Source: AP-15 sp963772965 (lineage in GTDB: Bacteria > Pseudomonadota > Alphaproteobacteria > ATCC43930 > CGMCC-115725). Taken from it: a stretch of 64,000 nucleotides of DNA. The translations under genes and the position numbers were made by a program. The notes under the pieces were generated by a model, which had not been told where the DNA came from, did no database searches, and worked only from the letters and a program-made list of their open reading frames with translations. Within the stretch, counting starts at the first letter, position 1. Every line of letters begins with the position of its first letter. The stretch lies in contig CAVYZU010000002.1 of assembly GCA_963772965.1 (NCBI GenBank), forward strand, positions 1,240,001 through 1,304,000, read 5' to 3'. Below are positions 33,518 through 41,376 of this stretch, piece by piece.

Positions 33518-34671
33518 TCGTCGTCGTTACCGGCGCCAGCGCCGGCGTTGGCCGCGCTACCGCATTGGAGTTCGCTTCCCGCGGCTATGACGTCGCGATC
33601 CTCGCCCGCAACCAACAGCGGCTCGACACCGCAGCCGCCGAAATCCGCCAGAAGGGCGTCAAGGCGTTGCCGATCGTCGCCGACGTCGCCGATTTTGACG
33701 CTGTCGATACAGCCGCCGGACAGGTCGAGCAGGAGCTTGGCCCGATCGACGTGTGGGTCAATAACGCCATGACGACGGTATTTTCGCCGGTCGAGAAGCT
33801 GAAACCGGATGAGGTGAAGCGCGCGACCGAGGTAACCTATCTCGGCCAAGTTCACGGCATGATGGCAGCGCTGTCGCGGATGCGGTCGCGCAACAGAGGG
33901 ACCATCGTCAATGTCGGCTCGGCTCTCGCCTTCCGCGCGATTCCATTGCAATCGGTTTATTGCGGCGCCAAATTCGCAGTCCGCGGATTTACCAATTCGT
34001 TGCGCTGCGAGCTGCTTCACGACGAGAGCGCGGTCAAGCTCGTCATGGTGCATTTGCCGGCTGTTAATACGCCGCAATTCGATTGGGCATTGAACAAGAC
34101 CGGTCAGCGTCCCCAGCCCGTGCCGCCGATCTTTCAGCCCGAAGTGCCGGCGCGCGCGATTGCCTTTGCTGCGGAAAACCCGGATAACCGCGAGATCTGG
34201 GTCGGGTTTTCGACAATCAAGGCGATTGTCGGCAATACGCTGATGCCGGGATTGCTCGATCACTACCTCGCCAAGAAAGGCTATAGCGGCCAATTGACGG
34301 GCGAGCCATTACCTCCGGATGCGCCGGCAAATTTGTTTCGGACTGTCGATGGCAATTATGGCGCACACGGCCGGTTCGACGACAAAGCCCGGGATGTGTC
34401 ATGGGAGATGTTCACCTGCCGTCACCGCGATATGGCGATGGCCGCCGTTCTCGGATTGGTGGGGCTCGGCCTCGCGGCTTTGCTGAGGGGGCGCAGCCGG
34501 TCGAATTCGAACACGAGGTCGCCGGGAAAATCAGTATTTGGGCCAGCCCCGCCGCGTGGCATAGTCCGTGAAGCTCAGTCCGTAGAGGAACAGCAGCCAA
34601 AAGAAACCGCTGCCGGCGAATATCCATTTGAGCGAGGGCGGCCCCTTCAGCCGCATGAACAGCACGAATAG
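33514..34671 (+). CDS. SDR family oxidoreductase with C-terminal TM segment (paralogue A)
   Basis: A short-chain dehydrogenase, 385 residues in the open frame. TGASAGVGRATA is the cofactor motif; the reactive centre is VGSALAFRAIPLQSVYCGAKFA with Tyr and Lys. DVWVNNAMTTVF and ATEVTYLGQVHGMMAAL are family blocks. A C-terminal hydrophobic helix, MAMAAVLGLVGLGLAALL, could anchor it in the membrane. The last 50 residues run 141 bases into the opposite-strand ctaF gene. The paralogue at 46390-47397 stops soon after its own TM helix, so a base error in the G-run near 34487-34492 may have lengthened this frame. It is coupled to galM by ATGA overlap. Confidence 0.88.
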   Translation: MIVVVTGASAGVGRATALEFASRGYDVAILARNQQRLDTAAAEIRQKGVKALPIVADVADFDAVDTAAGQVEQELGPIDVWVNNAMTTVFSPVEKLKPDEVKRATEVTYLGQVHGMMAALSRMRSRNRGTIVNVGSALAFRAIPLQSVYCGAKFAVRGFTNSLRCELLHDESAVKLVMVHLPAVNTPQFDWALNKTGQRPQPVPPIFQPEVPARAIAFAAENPDNREIWVGFSTIKAIVGNTLMPGLLDHYLAKKGYSGQLTGEPLPPDAPANLFRTVDGNYGAHGRFDDKARDVSWEMFTCRHRDMAMAAVLGLVGLGLAALLRGRSRSNSNTRSPGKSVFGPAPPRGIVREAQSVEEQQPKETAAGEYPFERGRPLQPHEQHE

Positions 34672-34845
34672 GATCGAAGCCTGGGTGGCAGCGATCGTGA
34701 ATTGGATAACTGGCGCATAGACGCCCAAGCCGAGAAACGCTGTCCAGATACTGATCCCGGTTAATAGCACCAGCACTAGCCAGGCGATTACATAGAGCAG
34801 GGCGGGGTCGTGCTTGGGGTCGCTATTGGCAGTGCTGCTCTTCAT
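34531..34845 (-). CDS. ctaF: Cytochrome c oxidase subunit IV (caa3-type)
   Basis: A 104-residue three-TM subunit of the caa3 oxidase, starting MKSSTANSDPKHDPALLYVIAWLVLVLLTG. The helical middle reads TAFLGLGVYAPVIQFTIAATQASILFVLFMRLKG, with the typical V-I-Q/A-x-T-K/Q-A-x-L-V motif of bacterial subunit IV. ATG 34845 overlaps the ctaE stop by four bases. It is the last gene of the ACIII/caa3 run, and its 3' part overlaps the convergent SDR frame. Confidence 0.9.
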   Translation of the reverse strand: MKSSTANSDPKHDPALLYVIAWLVLVLLTGISIWTAFLGLGVYAPVIQFTIAATQASILFVLFMRLKGPPSLKWIFAGSGFFWLLFLYGLSFTDYATRRGWPKY

Positions 34846-35489
34846 GATCGTCCTACCAGATAAATCGCCGGAAACAGAAAAATCCAGACGGTATCGACAA
34901 AACTCCAGTAGAAGCCGACGACCTCGAGCGGCGCGTAATAGGCAGGCGTGATTTCGCCGCGCCGAACCCGCCACAGCAACATATAGAGAATGAGGCAAAC
35001 GCCGATCGACAAATGGATCGCGTGCAGTCCGGTCGCGACAAAGTAAAATACCCAGAATAGCTCGCCCGCCGGCGCTTCCCCAGGTTTCATAATGAAATTG
35101 ACCGCCGGCACCACATTATCGCTGTAATCTAGGTAATATTCGAATCCCTTGACGCCGAGAAAGCAGATGCCAAGCAATGCGGTAGCGAGCAGCCAGTAAG
35201 CGAGCGCACGGCGCCGGCCATCGGCGGCGGCATTGATTGCCAGCACCATTGTTAAACTGCTGGTCATGATCAGACCGATGTTGACGCTGCCGCACCACAG
35301 CACCGCGTCTTTGGCGGCTTCGGCAAATTCGTGCGGATAGGTCGTGCGATAAAGAAAATAGGTAAACACCAACGCGCCAAAAAACAGTGTTTCGGTCGTG
35401 ATAAAAACCCACATCCCCAGCTGGGCGGTGTCGCCCTGCTGCGAGAGGTCCGCATATTGAATTTCCGGAGCGATCGCCCGGCTATGCAT
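34842..35489 (-). CDS. ctaE: Cytochrome c oxidase subunit III
   Basis: A 215-residue short (five-helix, no extra N-terminal pair) COX3. Marks are LGMWVFITTETLFFGALVFTYFLYR, HEFAEAAK, SSLTMVLAINAA, FWVFYFVATGLHAIHLSIGV with the conserved H-x2-H, and YWSFVDTVWIFLFPAIYL. It starts inside the last eight bases of ctaD and overlaps the following ctaF, so all three are coupled. Confidence 0.95.
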   Translation of the reverse strand: MHSRAIAPEIQYADLSQQGDTAQLGMWVFITTETLFFGALVFTYFLYRTTYPHEFAEAAKDAVLWCGSVNIGLIMTSSLTMVLAINAAADGRRRALAYWLLATALLGICFLGVKGFEYYLDYSDNVVPAVNFIMKPGEAPAGELFWVFYFVATGLHAIHLSIGVCLILYMLLWRVRRGEITPAYYAPLEVVGFYWSFVDTVWIFLFPAIYLVGRS

Positions 35490-37119
35490 GTTTGACCCCG
35501 TCCTGGGTCGTATAACTCCCGTCGACCGGGTCGTAGGAATACGGCCCGAGCTTTACGACGGGAGTCCGCTCCCAGTTATCGGTCGGAGGCGGCGACGGGG
35601 TCGTCCATTCGAGACCCGTCGCTCCCCAGGGATTGGCGTCGGCGTGCCTGCCCCAGACCAGCGACCAGCCGAGATAAAATAGCGGAAGCGCATAAGCCAC
35701 CGCCAGGATCGAAGCTCCCGCAGAGGAAAGAACGTTCCAGGACTGCCACTCCGGCGGATAGGTGTAAGACCGCCGCAGCATGCCGAGATAGCCGAGAATG
35801 AATTGCGGGAAAAAGGTTAGGTTAAAGCCGACAAAGGTCAACATCGCGGCAAACCGCGCCCACATCTCAGGGTAAAAACGGCCAGTGATTTTCGGCCACC
35901 AATAATGCAGCCCGCCAAAGAAGGCGCTGACGGTGCCTCCGACCATGATGTAATGAAAATGCGCGATCACGAAATAGGTCGCATGCACATCTACATCGAT
36001 GCCGAGGGTCGCGAGCATCAAACCCGTAAGTCCGCCAATCGTGAACAGCAGAACAAAGCCCAACGCATAAATCATCGGCGCATCGAAAATGATTGAGCCC
36101 TTATGTAGGCTCACCGTCCAATTGAACACTTTGATGGCCGAGGGGACCGCGACAAAATATGTCATCAGTGAAAATACGACTGCCGAATATATCGAGATGC
36201 CGGCGACGAACATATGGTGCGCCCAGACGAAAAAGCTGATGATCGCGATCGTCATCATCGCGATCGTCATCCCGGCATAGCCAAAGATCGGCCGCCGCGC
36301 ATAGCAGGCGATCAACTCACTGACGACTCCCATTGCCGGCAAGATCATGATATAGACTGCCGGATGAGAATAAAACCAGAACATGTGCTGCCACAACAAT
36401 GGATCGCCGCCGCGCTGCGGGTCGAACAATCCGACCCCGATGAAGCGCTCGACGGCCAGGAGCACGGTATCCATCGCCAATACCGGTGTGGCGGTAAGCA
36501 TGACGATGCTGACCGCGTAGATGCCCCATACAAACAATGGCAGACGTGTCCAGGTCATTCCCGGTGCGCGCAACCGGTGTATGGTCACAACAAAATTTAG
36601 GGAAGTCATAATCGACGAAAAACCATTGATGAATATTGCCATTGCCGCGGCGAATACATAGCCGTTCGCATACAGAGTGGAATAAGGGGTATAAAAGGTC
36701 CACCCGGTGTCGACCCCGCCCATAACCAAGGCGTATAGCAACACCAGCCCCGAAAGGTTGAAAACGTACCAGCTCGCTAGATTGATTCGCGGAAACGCCA
36801 AGTCGTGCGCTCCGATCGCCAATGGGATAAAGAAATTGCCGAGTGTTGTCGGAATGGATGGGATCAAAAAAAACCAGACCATGACGACGCCGTGCATCGT
36901 AAACATACGATTATAGACCGAGGGCTGCAACAAGCCCTCTGGAGTCGCCAGGTTCAGCCGCATCAATGTTGCGGCGAACCCGCCGATAAAAAAGAAAAAC
37001 GTAATCGATCCGAAAAACAGCAATGCAATGCGCTTGTGATCGCGCGTCAACAGCCATGATGAGATGGTATTCTCTTCGGTGGCGTAATTCGTCGGCAGAT
37101 CGACGGCGATCGTGCTCAT
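35482..37119 (-). CDS. ctaD: Cytochrome c oxidase subunit I (haem-copper oxidase, A2 type)
   Basis: A 545-residue, 12-helix catalytic subunit reducing O2 to water and pumping protons. Haem a ligand His76 is in FTMHGVVMVWFF. The Cu_B/Tyr motif in helix VI reads FWFYSHPAVYI (Tyr250-Ser251-His252-Pro253) instead of GHPEVYI, so the D-channel glutamate is absent and the YS motif marks it as A2 type. VWAHHMF (His301, His302) gives the remaining Cu_B ligands and HATYFVIAHFHYIMVGG (His387, His389) the haem a3 and a ligands. The soluble C-terminal tail is unusual only in length. Start ATG 37119 overlaps the ctaC stop. Confidence 0.98.
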   Translation of the reverse strand: MSTIAVDLPTNYATEENTISSWLLTRDHKRIALLFFGSITFFFFIGGFAATLMRLNLATPEGLLQPSVYNRMFTMHGVVMVWFFLIPSIPTTLGNFFIPLAIGAHDLAFPRINLASWYVFNLSGLVLLYALVMGGVDTGWTFYTPYSTLYANGYVFAAAMAIFINGFSSIMTSLNFVVTIHRLRAPGMTWTRLPLFVWGIYAVSIVMLTATPVLAMDTVLLAVERFIGVGLFDPQRGGDPLLWQHMFWFYSHPAVYIMILPAMGVVSELIACYARRPIFGYAGMTIAMMTIAIISFFVWAHHMFVAGISIYSAVVFSLMTYFVAVPSAIKVFNWTVSLHKGSIIFDAPMIYALGFVLLFTIGGLTGLMLATLGIDVDVHATYFVIAHFHYIMVGGTVSAFFGGLHYWWPKITGRFYPEMWARFAAMLTFVGFNLTFFPQFILGYLGMLRRSYTYPPEWQSWNVLSSAGASILAVAYALPLFYLGWSLVWGRHADANPWGATGLEWTTPSPPPTDNWERTPVVKLGPYSYDPVDGSYTTQDGVKHA

Positions 37120-38060
37120 TGCGTTGCCCCCTGACTACCGAGCGATTGGATGTAGGCGACCAGCTTCAGTAAATCGTCTTCGCTTAGCTGCCCGGAAAAG
37201 TCAGGCATGATCGGCGGATACCCGGCAACGGTGAACGTCCGCGGCTCCAGGATGCAGTCGCGGATATAGCGCTCATCGGCCCGGCGAACCGAACCGTCCT
37301 GCAAGTGAACCAGGCTGCCATAGAGGCCGACCAGATCGGGCGCGTGAACTGTGCTGTTGGCGCCGTGACAACCGCTGCACCCGTGCTGCCGAAACAACGC
37401 CTCGCCTTGTTGCACCAGCGATTGGTGGACGCCCTGCTCGGTCAACCAGCGTGCGTAATCAGCCGGCGTCATGACGACGACTTCGCCCTTCATCGTCGCA
37501 TGCTGAGTGCCACAATATTGGGCGCATTCGAACAGGTATGTGCCCGTCTGGGTCGCCTTAAACCAAATCGTTTCGTAGGTGCCAGGCACAACGTCGTGCT
37601 TGATGCGGAACGCGGGAACAAAAAAGTCGTGGATGACATCTTGTGACGCCATGACGAGGCGGATCGTTTTATTGACCGGGATGTGCAGCGCATCGATTTC
37701 GCGTTGGCCGCCGGGATGCTGCAACTTCCACATCCACTGTTTCGCGACGACATAGATTTCGATATCACCCGGGGGCGACTTGAACAGCCAGATGTAGACC
37801 GAAGCTCCCCAGACAAAGAGGACCAAGAACATAACGAACGTTGCGGTCGTCCAGCCAATCTCCCAATGCCATGTCTTTTTAATCAGATCGGAGCGTGAAG
37901 CGCTGCTGCCGGCGCGATAGCGGACACAGAATGTCAGCATCATGCCGACAACCATAGCCATGATCAGCCCGCAGAGCCCGAGTTCGGCGATGTACAGGTT
38001 ATTGACAACGACGGCGTTGACGGCGGCAGTACGCGGCCAAAACGGAACCCAGTGATACAT
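37116..38060 (-). CDS. ctaC: Cytochrome c oxidase subunit II with fused cytochrome c domain (caa3)
   Basis: A 314-residue subunit with two N-terminal TM helices, a cupredoxin domain and a C-terminal cytochrome c domain. The Cu_A site is complete: His144 (QDVIHDFFVP), Cys179-x3-Cys183-x3-His187 (ECAQYCGTQH) and Met190. The haem motif CSGCH is at 228-232, and PIMPDFSG supplies a Met axial ligand. The fused haem domain defines a caa3 enzyme that can take electrons straight from ACIII. There is no cleavable signal sequence; the stop overlaps the ctaD start. Confidence 0.97.
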   Translation of the reverse strand: MYHWVPFWPRTAAVNAVVVNNLYIAELGLCGLIMAMVVGMMLTFCVRYRAGSSASRSDLIKKTWHWEIGWTTATFVMFLVLFVWGASVYIWLFKSPPGDIEIYVVAKQWMWKLQHPGGQREIDALHIPVNKTIRLVMASQDVIHDFFVPAFRIKHDVVPGTYETIWFKATQTGTYLFECAQYCGTQHATMKGEVVVMTPADYARWLTEQGVHQSLVQQGEALFRQHGCSGCHGANSTVHAPDLVGLYGSLVHLQDGSVRRADERYIRDCILEPRTFTVAGYPPIMPDFSGQLSEDDLLKLVAYIQSLGSQGATQ

Positions 38061-38066
38061 CGCCGC

Positions 38067-38858
38067 CTAACCCTGTCGCCGCCGCCGGATGATGCCGACA
38101 ACGATGATCATCACAGTAGCGCCGGCGGCGATATTGCCGACCATCAAGGCCGCCATAACCGGCACTGTGTAGCGGCCGAGTGGCGCCCCCTCGATGTGGC
38201 ACAATAAGATCAGCCGCTCGAGCGGGGTCAATGTCTCGCCTTGCGCGGCGCCGGTGAGCCCGACGCGCAGATCCGCGCTGCCGGCACCGACCCCAAAAAT
38301 ATAGCGACTGATCCTGCCGTCTGGGCTGGCGAGGATGAACCCTGCAGGATGGATGTACTGGTCGATCTCGGGATCATATCGGTAAGGAAAGCCGATCACG
38401 TCAGCGATCTGTCGGACGGATGCGGCGGCCCCGGTTAAGAAATGAACCCCTTGGGCTGCTTCCTTATGGCGATAGCTCGCGAGGTATTTCGCTTTCGCCC
38501 GGCCGTTGTCAGCCGGGGTATCCCGCGGGTCGATGCTAATCGAGAGCATTTGGAAGTCTCGGCCGGCGTCGAGCGGCAACGTGTCGAGCGCCGCGAAGAG
38601 ACCAGAGAGCGTCACTCCGCACAACGACTTGCAGCGCAGATAATCGAGTACGACGATGACCGGCTTGCCGGTGAAAAAATTCCCCAGCCTTACCTTTCGG
38701 CCGTTTTCGTCAACGAGGCTTGCTGCCAATGGCAGCTGAGCCCCCGGCTGCGGTTGAAATGCAAACGCCGCGAGATTGTCCTGAGAATATGCCAACGCAT
38801 CGCCGTTGGGCACAATAATCGCGACGGTCAGAATGAGTATCGCAACAGCGAAACTCAC
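38067..38858 (-). CDS. SCO1/SenC family copper chaperone with C-terminal TM helix
   Basis: A 263-residue thioredoxin-fold protein of the SCO family, which delivers copper to Cu_A of subunit II. The copper-binding CxxxC is seen as RCKSLCGVTL, and the later His as YIHPAGFILASPDG. An N-terminal signal or anchor segment (AVAILILTVAIIVPNGDALA) is followed by the domain, and a second TM segment (VPVMAALMVGNIAAGATVMIIVVGII) with RRRRQG lies at the C-terminus. The extra C-terminal helix is less common than the N-terminal anchor. It is placed directly before ctaC, 6 bases from it. Confidence 0.93.
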   Translation of the reverse strand: MSFAVAILILTVAIIVPNGDALAYSQDNLAAFAFQPQPGAQLPLAASLVDENGRKVRLGNFFTGKPVIVVLDYLRCKSLCGVTLSGLFAALDTLPLDAGRDFQMLSISIDPRDTPADNGRAKAKYLASYRHKEAAQGVHFLTGAAASVRQIADVIGFPYRYDPEIDQYIHPAGFILASPDGRISRYIFGVGAGSADLRVGLTGAAQGETLTPLERLILLCHIEGAPLGRYTVPVMAALMVGNIAAGATVMIIVVGIIRRRRQG

Positions 38859-39229
38859 GGCTGCCCCTTTGGAAACCCGTCGGTACCTTGAGCAACTAGC
38901 TTTTTCATAGCTTGCTCGATGGGGATGTGGACGATCCCTTTTTGCTTATCGACCCAATAATAATTATTCAGTTTGTTGTCCTCGGAGAGGCGAAATCTGA
39001 TTAGATCCTGTTGTGGGTTGACCTGCAGCTCCGGTGCCGGCGGGCGAATCTCCAGCCGGCGGCTGACATCCGATACCGATTGCGGATAGGCCCAAAGCAA
39101 TACTAGCGGTGCAATGACGAGAAGAACGAACGTGCCCAGATAAATCAGAGCAATCGGTTTGAGTGGCCAGTCCTCGCGCTCATAGTCGGTGTGAGGATTG
39201 CGCTCTCGAATTTGACTTATCTCAGCCAT
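38855..39229 (-). CDS. Single-TM protein of the ACIII/caa3 locus, unnamed
   Basis: A 124-residue protein with one TM helix (about residues 24-44, LKPIALIYLGTFVLLVIAPLVLLWAYP) after a short charged N-terminus. The C-terminal 75 residues, probably periplasmic, contain PAPELQVNPQQDLIRFR, NNYYWVDKQKGIVHIPIEQAM and KKLVAQG. That P-Q-x2-D-L/L-x2-Y-x-W-V-D/V-x-I-P-I pattern suggests a conserved small protein of such loci. ATG 39229 overlaps actF by 8 bases, and its stop overlaps the SCO start. It is probably a structural or assembly factor for ACIII or caa3; this is inference from position. Confidence 0.85.
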   Translation of the reverse strand: MAEISQIRERNPHTDYEREDWPLKPIALIYLGTFVLLVIAPLVLLWAYPQSVSDVSRRLEIRPPAPELQVNPQQDLIRFRLSEDNKLNNYYWVDKQKGIVHIPIEQAMKKLVAQGTDGFPKGQP

Positions 39230-40334
39230 GGTTCGCCGCCTTCCACATCGGCCAGCCGCCAACGCTCAATCGCGGGCCGTAATGCAGTGCCGCCCCAAAC
39301 AGCAGCGCCATCGGCCCGCCCAAAGCGAGGATTGCCGCGGCGTCGAGCCAGAATGGGCCGGCATGGGCAAAGACCGGCAGCACCAGCCACCATTTGTCGG
39401 CGACGCGGCTGAGGATGATCAGCACGCAGATGATCGCGACGATGCCGCGGCTGCGTTTGCTCGGCCGCCATATCAACACAAAAAATGGCGCCATAAAGCC
39501 GAACCCGATCGAGATGGAGAGAGCGGCCCGCCAGACCCCATGATTGCGCAGCAGATACCACGGAATTTCGGATTTGAGATTCTCCTCCCAGATGATCAGA
39601 AACTGCATGAACTCGACATAGGCCCAGAAGATCGTCGTCGCGAGAAGGATCGCAGCCAGGTCTGCGAGGTGATCGCGCCGCTTTCCCAGGGCGGGACCGC
39701 GTATTGCGATAACCAGGATCACAATGGCGAGCCCGGTGTTGAACCAGCTTGCTCCAACCGAATAGGAAAAGATTGACGACCAGAAAGCGGGTTGCAGCGA
39801 CATAATCCAGTCGATTGAGGCAAAGCCGGCCGAGAACGCCAGCACCGTGAGGCCGACCCCGCTGATCCATGACAGACCCGACGGTATCGGCGTCGCTTCG
39901 CCGCGCGGGGCCCATAGAGCGTACGCCGCGAGCAGGTTCCACAACACGACATCGATCGCGTAGCGCAAATAAAATCCGCTGCTGTTCAAATAAAACGTGT
40001 TGCCTAGGCTGGGCGCAGGGTGGGTCCAGCTGTAAAGGGCGTTGAGGCCGATAAAAGCCGGGATTCCCGCCAAGGTGGCAAGCGGCATCGTTACGGCTGC
40101 CGCGTCGAGCACCGGGCGCGCCGTCGCCATCCATTCGCCGCCGCTCAGATCGTGCACCATCACCAGGGTCACGCCAGCGAGCGGCAGGCCGAGCCAGAAG
40201 AGGTATGTGCACAGCCAAGCGCAGAAAAAACCGGTCGCGTCGATGATGGCGCCGACAATGCACCCAGCGACGCCGATTACCAATGCCGCCAGTGCGATCA
40301 GATTCAGGCGGCGCCAGGCGCGATTATCGATCAT
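39222..40334 (-). CDS. actF: Alternative complex III membrane subunit ActF
   Basis: A 370-residue polytopic subunit (about ten TM helices) of the quinol:cytochrome c oxidoreductase called alternative complex III. Segments such as PVFIGLNALYSWTHP, WISGVGLTVLAFSAGFASIDWIMSLQP, WAYVEFMQFLIIWEENLKSEIPWYLLR and LSRVADKWWLVLPVFA are characteristic: the family's SIDW and EN/K-PWY blocks. It is related to ActC/NrfD-type subunits. The stop-start overlap with the single-TM protein and the ATGA with actE show translational coupling. Confidence 0.95.
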   Translation of the reverse strand: MIDNRAWRRLNLIALAALVIGVAGCIVGAIIDATGFFCAWLCTYLFWLGLPLAGVTLVMVHDLSGGEWMATARPVLDAAAVTMPLATLAGIPAFIGLNALYSWTHPAPSLGNTFYLNSSGFYLRYAIDVVLWNLLAAYALWAPRGEATPIPSGLSWISGVGLTVLAFSAGFASIDWIMSLQPAFWSSIFSYSVGASWFNTGLAIVILVIAIRGPALGKRRDHLADLAAILLATTIFWAYVEFMQFLIIWEENLKSEIPWYLLRNHGVWRAALSISIGFGFMAPFFVLIWRPSKRSRGIVAIICVLIILSRVADKWWLVLPVFAHAGPFWLDAAAILALGGPMALLFGAALHYGPRLSVGGWPMWKAANHG

Positions 40335-40846
40335 TCGAGCAACTGCCGCTTATCGGCGGGCACGTCGGCGAGCCGGGCGTTCTCGCTTGCCTGCAACGCC
40401 CTGATGTAGGCAATGATGGCCCAACGATCGGCGGGCGCTACGCGGGTTGCGTAGGGGTACATCGCTCCATAACCATGCGTGATCACATCATAAAAATGCT
40501 GGTTCGGCGCCTTCATCAAATTTTCGGCGAAATAAGATGGCGGGCGTGGGAAGCCGCGCTGAACGATCATCCCGTTGCCGTCGCCGACCCGGCTATGGCA
40601 CGGCGAGCAATAGATGTCAAAGCGCTGTTGGCCTCGGTCGAGCAATGCCATGGTGACCGGTGGCGCCGGGGGCTGCCCGAGAGGCTGGTCGCGCGCAACG
40701 GTATCGGGCGGGGGCAATACGGGCCAGTTGACCTCCGCGCCGTAGGGGACTTGAAAACCGAACCGCTTCGGCTGGTTTGCCATGTTGTCGCAAGCCCCCA
40801 ACACCAGACACAGGCCTGCAACAGCGATGATCGCGAAGCACCTCAC
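40331..40846 (-). CDS. actE: ACIII monohaem cytochrome c lipoprotein ActE
   Basis: A 171-residue cytochrome. The N-terminus, CFAIIAVAGLCLVLGACDNM, is a lipoprotein signal with lipobox LGAC. The haem motif CSPCHSRVGDGNG (C-x2-C-H) is near residue 80, and a Met ligand may be in the YGAMYPYATRVAPADRW block. The ending AIIAYIRALQASENARL is typical of ActE. It probably transfers electrons from ActA towards the oxidase. Start and stop overlap actD and actF by four bases. Confidence 0.95.
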   Translation of the reverse strand: MRCFAIIAVAGLCLVLGACDNMANQPKRFGFQVPYGAEVNWPVLPPPDTVARDQPLGQPPAPPVTMALLDRGQQRFDIYCSPCHSRVGDGNGMIVQRGFPRPPSYFAENLMKAPNQHFYDVITHGYGAMYPYATRVAPADRWAIIAYIRALQASENARLADVPADKRQLLE

Positions 40847-41376
40847 TTCGGCACCTCAGCGACGTGTTCGGCGCCAAAGCGCTCGAAGATTCGGCGCAGA
40901 TGCCCCGGTTCAAAGCTCGGATCGCGCGCCTCGACGCACAGTACAAAGCGATCGACCGACGCGCGCCCAAATGCCTCCGCATTAAAAACCGGATGATAAA
41001 GCCGCGGCAGCCGGCACGACGCCAATAGCGCGAACAAACCGGCCGCAATCGTGACCAGCAGCATAAATTCGAAGGTTCCGACGATAAACGCCGGCCAGCT
41101 ATTGTGTGGGCGCCCGCCGACATTGATCGGATAATTCAGCGCCTCGTCCCAGACCTGGATAAAATAACCCCAGGCGCCGCCGACCGCAGCGGCGGCAAAC
41201 ATGATCAGCGGCAGCATCACTTCCCGTCGCGGGCGCAATACGTGATCGAGTTCCTTGACCGGGTAAGGAGTGTAGGCCTCGATTGCGCGAAACCCCAACG
41301 AGCGCAGGTGTTGCGCCGCGTCCTTGATCGCCTCCGGCCGGTCGAAAACGCCGATGATGCCGAATGGCTCGGTCAC
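40843..41376 (-). CDS. actD: ACIII membrane subunit ActD
   Basis: A 177-residue protein starting at GTG 41376, which overlaps the actC stop (GTGA). An N-terminal soluble ferredoxin-like part (PFGIIGVFDRPEAIKDAAQHLRS...AYTPYPVKELDHVL) is followed by two TM helices (LIMFAAAAVGGAWGYFIQ and FIVGTFEFMLLVTIAAGLFALL). The C-terminal part (LPRLYHPVFNAEAF...DRFVLCVEARD) is typical. The longer frame upstream lies inside actC and is excluded. Confidence 0.93.
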   Translation of the reverse strand: MTEPFGIIGVFDRPEAIKDAAQHLRSLGFRAIEAYTPYPVKELDHVLRPRREVMLPLIMFAAAAVGGAWGYFIQVWDEALNYPINVGGRPHNSWPAFIVGTFEFMLLVTIAAGLFALLASCRLPRLYHPVFNAEAFGRASVDRFVLCVEARDPSFEPGHLRRIFERFGAEHVAEVPK

